The translations under genes were made by a program, and so were the position numbers. Shown here piece by piece: positions 57,962 through 64,000 of a DNA stretch of 64,000 bases. The notes under the pieces are model-generated. The model did not search any database and was not told the DNA's origin. It saw only the letters and a program-made list of their open reading frames with translations. The stretch is from Pseudochelatococcus lubricantis (GTDB lineage Bacteria > Pseudomonadota > Alphaproteobacteria > Rhizobiales > Beijerinckiaceae), in NCBI RefSeq assembly GCF_042432495.1, contig NZ_JBHLXC010000006.1:62001-126000 (forward strand). The letters run 5' to 3'. The stretch's first letter is position 1. Each line of letters starts with the position of its first letter.

Positions 57962-58315
57962 TCAGCCGACGACGACGAAAATCTTGCGCACCGTCTCGAT
58001 CGTGCGCCAGGTGCTGACGAGGCCGGGCTTCATCACGAAGCTGTCTCCGGCGCGGTAGACAACGGGAGCGCCGCCTTCCGGCGTGATCTCGACGACGCCG
58101 CTGAGGATATGGCAGAATTCGAAGGTTTCACCCTTGATGGAGCGCGTCGTCCCCGGCGTTGCTTCCCAGATGCCGGTGGACACTTCGCCGCCGCGCGAGT
58201 CGTCCAGCTCCCACGTTCTGAATGACGGATCGCCGGCGAGCAGTCGGTCCGGCGCGGCTTTCGTTTCCTTCGCCTCGCCGAGGTTGTCAGGGTCGATAGA
58301 TACAAGCAGGCTCAT
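57962..58315 (-). CDS. Small cupin-domain protein (ethanolamine/glyoxylate-type fold)
   Basis: A 117-residue single cupin, starting at MSLLVSIDPD after AAGGAA. The pattern GIWEATPGTTRSIKGETFEFCHILSGVVEITPEGG and YRAGDSFVMKPGLVSTWRTIETVRKIFVV (quoted in part: EFCHILSGVVEITPEGG, AGDSFVMKPGLVSTW) is the DUF861/(R)-ureidoglycine-like cupin_3 family, in which motif 1 has few metal ligands. Function unknown; it stands alone between a terminator and the hydroxyacid dehydrogenase gene. Confidence 0.8.
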   Translation of the reverse strand: MSLLVSIDPDNLGEAKETKAAPDRLLAGDPSFRTWELDDSRGGEVSTGIWEATPGTTRSIKGETFEFCHILSGVVEITPEGGAPVVYRAGDSFVMKPGLVSTWRTIETVRKIFVVVG

Positions 58316-58417
58316 GGTGTCGTTCCTTGTTGAGAAGTCATGCCGAGTGGCGTTCAACCCCTTGCGGCGCTTAAGAAAAACCCGCACGCGGGCGGTCGGA
58401 AACCGGGGGCGCCGGTA

Positions 58418-59344
58418 TCAGTAGCCGCGCTCGCGCGTGACGAGCCCGACCATGGGCTCGCCACGGCGATGGCGGCGGATGTTGTCGATGACGACCTGCG
58501 CGGCGGTTTCCGCGTTGGTCTGGCTCGCCACGTGCGGCGTCAGCAGAATGCGCGGATGGTGCCAGAGGGGATGGCCGGGCGGCAGGGGTTCCGGATCGCA
58601 GACGTCGATCACGGCAGCTTCCAGATGGCCGCTGTCGAGCGCGGCGATCAGCGCCGCCGCGTCGAGCTGCTGTCCGCGTCCCGCGTGCACCAGCCCCGCG
58701 CCCTGCGGCAGGCGGGCGAAGAGATCAGCCGAGAGGATGCCGCGAGTCTCGTTCGTCAGCGGCAGCAGGCAGATGAGGATGTCCGTGGCGGCGAGAAAGT
58801 CCTGCAAGCCGCTTGCGCCGCTGTGGCAGACGACGCCCGGGATGTCGCGTGCCGAGCGGCTCCAGCCGGCCAGCGGAAAGCCGAACGGTCGCAGGGCCTC
58901 CAGCACCGCCTTGCCGAGTTCGCCGAGCCCCATGACGCCCACGCGCCGCCCGGCGGCAGGGACGGCGGGCAGGACCTTCCATTCCTCCCGCGCCTGCTGA
59001 CCCAGATAGGCCGGCAAGCCGCGGTGCAGGGCCAGCACCCCCATGACCACATATTCCTGCATCATGGCGGTGATGCCCGGCTCGATCATGCGCACGAGCT
59101 GCGTCTGCGGCGGCAGGTCGTCGAAACGGAACTGGTCGACGCCCGCGCCCGTCGAAAACAGCACCTCAAGCGCCGGATAGGCGTCGCGCAGGTTCGGAGG
59201 CGCCGTCCAGGTGAGCAGGTAGCGCACCTCGGCGGCATCGACGTCATCACCGGGAACGGCGAAGGGCAGGTCGGGCAGGGCCTCGCCGAATAGGCGGCGG
59301 AAAAGGTCGCCGCGCCCGGCGTCCGTGTTGCAGAAAAAGGTCAT
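58418..59344 (-). CDS. D-2-hydroxyacid dehydrogenase, glyoxylate/hydroxypyruvate reductase A-like
   Basis: A 308-residue GhrA-type enzyme, starting at MTFFCNTDAG after GGAGAGGG. FSTGAGVDQF near residue 72, GVMGLGELGKAVL near 142 (NAD binding), VHAGRGQQLD near 226 (catalytic Arg) and LLTPHVASQT near 275 (His) are seen. GhrA-like proteins reduce glyoxylate or hydroxypyruvate with NADPH. It is divergent from the aldehyde dehydrogenase gene (257 bp between starts). Confidence 0.9.
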   Translation of the reverse strand: MTFFCNTDAGRGDLFRRLFGEALPDLPFAVPGDDVDAAEVRYLLTWTAPPNLRDAYPALEVLFSTGAGVDQFRFDDLPPQTQLVRMIEPGITAMMQEYVVMGVLALHRGLPAYLGQQAREEWKVLPAVPAAGRRVGVMGLGELGKAVLEALRPFGFPLAGWSRSARDIPGVVCHSGASGLQDFLAATDILICLLPLTNETRGILSADLFARLPQGAGLVHAGRGQQLDAAALIAALDSGHLEAAVIDVCDPEPLPPGHPLWHHPRILLTPHVASQTNAETAAQVVIDNIRRHRRGEPMVGLVTRERGY

Positions 59345-59601
59345 GGTCCCTCTCCGGTCGATGCCTGAACGGTGACGTCCCGGCGGCAGTGCCGACATTG
59401 GCGGACAGACTTGTCCGTCCGCGCCGGAAAGAACCGCTGAAAGGAGGGGCGAGAACACACGGATCGTTTGTTTTGGGGGCTGGCTTGCGCAGATTTTGCT
59501 GCTTTCCGCATCTACGATGACGGAAGGGCCGAAAGAGAGCCCGCCTTCCGGCCGCGCGCCTGCCGCCGCCCCGCTCGCATCTCCATGCTGAAAGACGCCC
59601 G
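59345..59601. promoter_or_regulatory. Divergent regulatory region, hydroxyacid dehydrogenase / aldehyde dehydrogenase
   Basis: 257 bp. GCGCAGATTTTGCTG at 59487-59501 matches 12 of 15 Lrp consensus positions. TTGTTTTGGGGG at 59467-59478 is part of the AT-richer promoter zone. No gene is seen. Confidence 0.35.
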
Positions 59602-61065
59602 ATGACGCTGAGTTTCGATCCCGCAGCCCTCGCCCTGCCTCACGGTCATTACATCGGCGGCCGCTACCGCGCAGCCGAAGGGGGGCTCGCGCTGCGCCGC
59701 CCCAGCGACGGCCGCGCCTTCGCGGACTGCCCCGTCGCCGACGCCACGGTGGTGGACGAGGCGGTGCAGACGGCCCGTGCGGCGCTGAAGGCAAGCGGCT
59801 GGGCCGATGTGCGCCCGCGCGACCGGGTCAATGTCCTGCATCGCTGGGCGGCGCTGGTCGAGCAGCATGCCGCCCGGCTCGCCCGGCTGGAGGCCGTCGC
59901 CTCCACCCGCCCCGTGGGGCAGGCCGTGACGGCGGACGTCGCCGTCAGCGCCGAGCAGATCCGTTTCTTCGCGGAACTGGCGGACAAGGAAGGGGGCGAC
60001 GTCGTCCCCACCGCCAGCGACCATCTCGGCATGATCCTGACGGAGCCTTACGGCGTCGTCGGCGCGATCACGCCGTGGAACTTTCCACTGTCGATCGCGG
60101 TGTGGAAGCTCGCGCCTGCGTTGGCGGCGGGCAACGCCGTGGTGCTGAAGCCCTCCGAAATGACGCCGTTCGCCACGCTCCATCTGGTGGAACTCGCCGA
60201 GCAGGCCGGGGTGCCGGCGGGCGTCGTCAACGTGGTGCTGGGTGACGGGCCGACCACCGGCAACGCCATCACAGGCCACCCGGACATCGCCAAGATCAGC
60301 TTCACCGGTTCCACGGCCGCCGGGCAGGCGATCATGGCCAACGTCTCGCGGGGCGGCGTCAAGCCCATGACGCTGGAGTTGGGCGGCAAGAGCCCGCAGA
60401 TCGTCTTCGCGGACGCCGACCTCGCGCTCGCCGCCGATTGCATCGCGCGCGGCATCACCTACAACGCCGGGCAGGTTTGCGTCGCGGGTTCCCGCCTGCT
60501 GGTGGAGCGCTCCGTGGCACCCGCGCTGACCGAGGCGCTAAGCCGCGCAATGGCCCACGCCAAACCGCAGGCGACGTGGGACGAGGCGGCGACCTATTCC
60601 CCGATCATCTCCGAACGGCAGCTCAACCGCATCGAGAGCATCGTTGCCGCCGCCGTCGCGCAGGGGGCCGAGGTGATCGTCGGCGGACGGCGCTTCGACG
60701 GGGACGGCTACTATTTCCAGCCCACGGTGCTGACCGGCGTGACGGAAACGTCCCCCGCCGTGACCGAGGAGATCTTCGGCCCTGTGCTGACCGTGCAGAT
60801 CTTCGACAGCGAGGAGGAGGCGCTGGCGCTCGCCAACCATCCCACCTACGGGCTGGCCTCGGGCCTGTTCACGCGCGATCTGTCGCGCGCGCTGCGCATC
60901 ACGAAGCAGATCGAGGCGGGCACCGTATGGGTCAACCGCTACGGACGCAGCCGCGACCACATCCTGCCGACGGGCGGCTACAGGAACTCCGGTGTCGGCA
61001 AGGATCTGGGCCGCGAGGCCTACAAGGCGAACCGCCGTCAGAAAAGCGTGCTGATCGCGCTTTGA
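59602..61065 (+). CDS. Aldehyde dehydrogenase (gamma-aminobutyraldehyde/PuuC-like group)
   Basis: A 487-residue ALDH. ITPWNFPLSIAVWKLAPALAAG near residue 155; catalytic Glu259 (TLELGGKSPQIVF); nucleophile Cys293 (NAGQVCVAGSRL); EEIFGPVLTVQIF near 390. It belongs with broad-substrate amino-aldehyde/semialdehyde dehydrogenases. Context with the class III aminotransferase suggests it oxidises an amino-aldehyde or omega-oxo acid made by that enzyme. Separated by a strong bidirectional hairpin from the convergent gabD-like gene. Confidence 0.9.
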   Translation: MTLSFDPAALALPHGHYIGGRYRAAEGGLALRRPSDGRAFADCPVADATVVDEAVQTARAALKASGWADVRPRDRVNVLHRWAALVEQHAARLARLEAVASTRPVGQAVTADVAVSAEQIRFFAELADKEGGDVVPTASDHLGMILTEPYGVVGAITPWNFPLSIAVWKLAPALAAGNAVVLKPSEMTPFATLHLVELAEQAGVPAGVVNVVLGDGPTTGNAITGHPDIAKISFTGSTAAGQAIMANVSRGGVKPMTLELGGKSPQIVFADADLALAADCIARGITYNAGQVCVAGSRLLVERSVAPALTEALSRAMAHAKPQATWDEAATYSPIISERQLNRIESIVAAAVAQGAEVIVGGRRFDGDGYYFQPTVLTGVTETSPAVTEEIFGPVLTVQIFDSEEEALALANHPTYGLASGLFTRDLSRALRITKQIEAGTVWVNRYGRSRDHILPTGGYRNSGVGKDLGREAYKANRRQKSVLIAL

Positions 61066-61084
61066 TATCGCAGTGCAAGGCCTG

Positions 61085-61120
61085 GAATCTGTCCTGTTTA
61101 CGGTGAAACAGGACAGATTC
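61085..61120. terminator. Strong bidirectional hairpin between two aldehyde dehydrogenase genes
   Basis: A perfect 15-bp inverted repeat: GAATCTGTCCTGTTT (61085-61099) and AAACAGGACAGATTC (61106-61120), loop ACGGTG. On the plus strand TCGTTTCCTTATTTT follows. The length and perfection also recall intergenic palindromic repeats. Confidence 0.8.
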
Positions 61121-61149
61121 TCGTTTCCTTATTTTGAGCGCGGGCGGGC

Positions 61150-62610
61150 TTATGCCGACAGCCCGCCGATGTGCAGCGTCTTCAGCTCCAGATATTCCTC
61201 GATGCCGACCTGTGCGCCCTCGCGGCCAAGACCCGACTGCTTCACGCCGCCGAAGGGGGCGACCTCGTTTGATATCATGCCCGTGTTCAGCCCCACCATG
61301 CCGAACTCCAGCGCCTCCGACACCCGCCACGCGCGGGCGAGATCGCGCGTGAAGAAGTAGGAGGCGAGGCCGAAGGGCGTGCCGTTGGCGATGGCGACGG
61401 CCTCCTCCTCGGTCTCGAAGCGGAAAAGCGGCGCCACGGGGCCGAAGGTTTCCTCCTGCGCCAGCAGCATGTCGGTGGTGGCGTTGCGCAGCACGACGGG
61501 CACGACATACTGCTCGCCCTGCGGCGGTTCCGCTGCGTTCGAGGCGATGGAGGCTCCCTTTTCCAGCGCATCGGCGATGTGCTGGCGAATCTTGGTGACC
61601 GCCGCCGTATTGATCATGGGGCCGATGTCCGTCGCGGCATCGAGGCCGTCGCCGACCTTCAGCGCGGAGGCGCGGGCGGCAAGCTTCTCGCTGAAGGCGT
61701 CGTAGACGCCGGCCTGCACCAGAATGCGGTTGGCGCAGACGCAGGTCTGGCCACCATTGCGGAACTTCGAGGCCATTGCCCCCTCGACGGCCAGATCGAG
61801 ATCGGCATCGTCGAACACGATCAGGGGCGCGTTGCCGCCGAGTTCAAGGCTCAGCCGCTTCACCGTGCCGGCGCATTCGCGCATCAGGAAGGAGCCGACC
61901 CGCGTGGAGCCGGTGAAGGAAAGCTTGCGCACCAACGGGCTCGCGGTGAGTTCCGCGCCGATCTCCTGCGGCAGGCCGGTAACGACGTTGATGACGCCCG
62001 CGGGCACGCCGGCGCGTTCCGCCAGCACGGCCAGCGCCAGCGCCGAGTAGGGCGTGAACTCCGACGGCTTGATCACCACCGTGCAGCCCGCCGCGAGCGC
62101 GGGCGCCACCTTGCGGGTAATCATCGCGGTGGGGAAATTCCACGGGGTGATGATGGCGCAAACGCCCACCGGCTCTTTGGTGACCACGATTCGCCGATCA
62201 GCGGTGGGGGAGGGAATCGTCTGTCCGCCGACGCGGCGCGCTTCTTCCGCGAACCACTTGATGAAGCTGTTGCCATAGCCGATTTCCCCGCGCGCTTCCG
62301 CCAGCGGCTTGCCCTGTTCCAGCGTCAGGATGCGGGCCAGGTCGTCGGCGTTTTCCGCGACGAGCGCGTGCCAGCGCTCCAGGACGGCGGCACGCTCGGC
62401 ACTGGTGCGACGCCGCCAGGCCGGAAAGGCGCGGGCGGCGGCCGCGATGGCGGCGCGCGTCTGCGCCGTGCCAAGGGCGGGCACGACGCCGAGCTGCCGG
62501 CCGGTCGCCGGGTTCGAGACCGCGACCGTCTCTCCCTCGCCGGCGGCGATCCACTGGCCGCCCACCAGCGCGGCCTCGACGAACAACGATTTGTCTTTCA
62601 ACATGTCCAT
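61150..62610 (-). CDS. gabD: NAD(P)-dependent succinate-semialdehyde dehydrogenase
   Basis: A 486-residue protein of GabD length (E. coli 482), starting at MDMLKDKSLF after AAGGGA. ITPWNFPTAMITRKVAPALAAG near residue 150, Glu near 256 (SLELGGNAPLIVFDDADLD), nucleophile Cys290 with Cys292 in GQTCVCANR, the pair seen in GabD. It converts succinate semialdehyde (or glutarate semialdehyde) to the dicarboxylate. With the aminotransferase this gives a route for GABA or 5-aminovalerate type compounds. Confidence 0.92.
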   Translation of the reverse strand: MDMLKDKSLFVEAALVGGQWIAAGEGETVAVSNPATGRQLGVVPALGTAQTRAAIAAAARAFPAWRRRTSAERAAVLERWHALVAENADDLARILTLEQGKPLAEARGEIGYGNSFIKWFAEEARRVGGQTIPSPTADRRIVVTKEPVGVCAIITPWNFPTAMITRKVAPALAAGCTVVIKPSEFTPYSALALAVLAERAGVPAGVINVVTGLPQEIGAELTASPLVRKLSFTGSTRVGSFLMRECAGTVKRLSLELGGNAPLIVFDDADLDLAVEGAMASKFRNGGQTCVCANRILVQAGVYDAFSEKLAARASALKVGDGLDAATDIGPMINTAAVTKIRQHIADALEKGASIASNAAEPPQGEQYVVPVVLRNATTDMLLAQEETFGPVAPLFRFETEEEAVAIANGTPFGLASYFFTRDLARAWRVSEALEFGMVGLNTGMISNEVAPFGGVKQSGLGREGAQVGIEEYLELKTLHIGGLSA

Positions 62611-62824
62611 GGATTGTCCCTTCATCCTGCTGCCTGCAACGTTAACGGCGCGGGAGGAGAGATGACGCCATTTTAACGGCCTCCCGCCGCACATTATTTC
62701 GAGAACGCGGCATGTTCGGACGATTCCGCACGATGGCGCGTGCCATGCTGGAATCACAACCGAAAGCGCCTCCCGCGGCGCTCGCCGCGGTCGCGTAACC
62801 GCCGTAACCACAGGGAAACAACGG
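62611..62824. promoter_or_regulatory. Divergent gabD / tartrate-type dehydrogenase region
   Basis: 214 bp. CCGCACATTATTTCG (62687-62701) shares an exact 13-bp core with the site upstream of lrp and matches 11 of 15 Lrp consensus positions. Promoters for both genes are expected. Confidence 0.35.
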
Positions 62825-63868
62825 ATGAAGACCCATTCTGTCGCACTCGTGCCCGGAGACGGGATTGGCGTGGCCGTGACCGAAGCCGCGTGGCAGGTGC
62901 TGCAGCGGGCCGCCGCACAGGGCGGTTTCGGGCTCGATGGCGAAATTTTCGACTGGTCGTGCGACAGGTATCTCGAAACCGGCCGCATGATGCCGGAGGA
63001 CGGCATAGAGACCCTGAGCCGGTTCGACGCCATCCTGCTCGGGGCGGTGGGCTGGCCGGCGAAGGTGCCGGACTCGGTGTCGCTGCACGGGCTGCTGCTG
63101 CCGATCCGCAAGGCCTTCGACCAGTACGCCAACATTCGCCCGCACCGCCTGCTGCCGGGCGTGGAGGGGCCGCTGCGCAAGGAAGGCTTCGACATCCTCT
63201 GCATTCGCGAGAACACCGAGGGCGAGTACAGTGGCGCCGGCGGGCGCGTGCATCAAGGCACGGATGCCGAGGTCGCCGTGGAGACCGCCATCTTCACGCG
63301 CCGCGGCGTCGAGCGCATCATGCGCTTCGGCTTCGAGCAGGCGCGGCGGCGGCGCGGCAGGCTCGCGTCCGTCACCAAGTCGAACGCGCAGAAATACTCG
63401 ATGGTGTTCTGGGATGAGGTGACACGGGAACTCGCGGCGGAGTATCCCGATGTAGAGGTCACGAGCTACCACATCGACGCCATCGCCGCCCGTTTCGTGA
63501 TGGCGCCGGAAACGCTGGACGTCGTGGTGGCATCGAACCTGTTTGGCGACATCCTCACCGATCTCGGCGCGGCCATCCAGGGCGGGCTCGGCTTTGCGGC
63601 CTCCGCCAACATCAATCCCGCGCGCACGGCGCCGTCCATGTTCGAGCCGGTCCACGGCTCCGCGCCGGACATCGCCCACCTCGGCATCGCCAATCCCGTC
63701 GCGGCCATCTGGTCCGGGGCGATGTTGCTGGAGCATCTGGGCGAGACGGAAGCGGCGGAGCGCGTGATCGCCGCCATCGAGCGGACGACGGCCGCCGGCA
63801 TCGGCGCGGTTCCCGGCCGGCACCGCACGGAGGAGATCACAGCCGCCGTGCTGAACGCGCTGGATTGA
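62825..63868 (+). CDS. Tartrate/isopropylmalate-type beta-decarboxylating dehydrogenase
   Basis: A 347-residue protein with the family marks: VALVPGDGIGVAVTEAAWQVL at the N-terminus, RPHRLLPGVEGPL near residue 103, RENTEGEYSG near 127, Lys/Asp active-site blocks SVTKSNAQKYSM and DILTDLGAAIQGGLGFA near 240-255 (metal Asp), and FEPVHGSAPDIA. The SVSLHGLLLPIRKAFDQYANIRP stretch (quoted in part: SLHGLLLPIRKAFDQY) fits tartrate dehydrogenase/decarboxylase (TtuC) rather than LeuB. It oxidises tartrate, D-malate or an alkylmalate with NAD. Divergent from gabD. Confidence 0.9.
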   Translation: MKTHSVALVPGDGIGVAVTEAAWQVLQRAAAQGGFGLDGEIFDWSCDRYLETGRMMPEDGIETLSRFDAILLGAVGWPAKVPDSVSLHGLLLPIRKAFDQYANIRPHRLLPGVEGPLRKEGFDILCIRENTEGEYSGAGGRVHQGTDAEVAVETAIFTRRGVERIMRFGFEQARRRRGRLASVTKSNAQKYSMVFWDEVTRELAAEYPDVEVTSYHIDAIAARFVMAPETLDVVVASNLFGDILTDLGAAIQGGLGFAASANINPARTAPSMFEPVHGSAPDIAHLGIANPVAAIWSGAMLLEHLGETEAAERVIAAIERTTAAGIGAVPGRHRTEEITAAVLNALD

Positions 63869-63893
63869 CCTTCCGCAACGCCATGCCGAACCC

Positions 63894-63930
63894 GCCTCCC
63901 GAAACACAACATTCTGCGATTCCGGGAGGC
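63894..63930 (+). terminator. Hairpin after the tartrate-type dehydrogenase gene
   Basis: GCCTCCCG (63894-63901) and CGGGAGGC (63923-63930) pair over 8 bp with a 21-nt loop. No T tract. No gene is seen in 63869-64000. Confidence 0.4.
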
Positions 63931-64000
63931 ATTGCGGCAATCATCGCGATGCGGGGCGCGTACTCTGGTTCGCGCAGGAAATGACCGCAGCCGACACGGA

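Overview
This is a high-GC stretch of a Gram-negative bacterial chromosome or megaplasmid, densely packed with catabolic and transport genes. The gene content (an RpiR-type regulator beside inositol genes, a CUT2 sugar ABC transporter, fused DppD-DppF-type ATPases, HyuA/HyuB, a FruR-FruB-FruK-FruA locus, a DUF3772-like MscS channel) suggests an alphaproteobacterium, probably of the Hyphomicrobiales. That assignment is inference. I found no rRNA, tRNA, CRISPR array, transposase or phage gene.

Layout. (1) 1-4.3 kb: the end of a small biosynthetic-looking group, with an acyl-activating enzyme (cut by the left edge), a free-standing acyl carrier protein, an asparagine synthase homologue and a divergent HemK-like methyltransferase. 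(2) 4.3-26.6 kb: a large cyclitol/sugar-acid regulon. Minus strand: RpiR-type regulator, iolD, iolE, SDR, MFS transporter, TIM-barrel isomerase, Gfo/Idh/MocA oxidoreductase. Plus strand: aldehyde dehydrogenase, HpcH/HpaI aldolase, 2-hydroxyacid dehydrogenase, iolG, a second Gfo/Idh/MocA protein, IlvD/Edd dehydratase and a complete sugar ABC importer, then a LysR regulator and mmsA. (3) 26.6-30.3 kb: a cupin, a PotF-like binding protein without its transporter, a small methyltransferase and the LacI-type fructose regulator. (4) 30.3-35.7 kb: fruBKA, followed by an MscS-type channel, Ada and an MFS transporter. (5) 40.9-48.8 kb: an oligopeptide-type ABC importer with a gamma-glutamyltransferase-like hydrolase and a HAD hydrolase. 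(6) 49.3-63.9 kb: an Lrp/AsnC regulator with a class III aminotransferase, an ArgE-like deacylase, HyuA/HyuB, a second HAD hydrolase, a cupin, a 2-hydroxyacid dehydrogenase, two aldehyde dehydrogenases and a tartrate/isopropylmalate-type dehydrogenase.

How the genes may work together. The inositol region has IolG, IolE and IolD, which convert myo-inositol to 5-deoxyglucuronate, and MmsA, which consumes malonate semialdehyde. IolB, IolC and IolJ, the usual phosphorylating steps between those two points, are absent from the window. An aldehyde dehydrogenase, an IlvD/Edd dehydratase and a pyruvate-type aldolase are present instead. On paper these three chemistries lead directly from 5-deoxyglucuronate to pyruvate plus malonate semialdehyde, so the locus could encode a kinase-free inositol pathway. 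This is the main hypothesis of the report. A GCAA-N6-TTGC palindrome occurs, exactly or with one mismatch, in the three main intergenic regions of this regulon and is a candidate operator for the RpiR-type regulator. The fructose locus has two AACGTT-centred operators whose centres lie exactly 100 bp apart. The 49-64 kb block looks like catabolism of a cyclic amide, hydantoin or omega-amino acid through a semialdehyde to a dicarboxylate.
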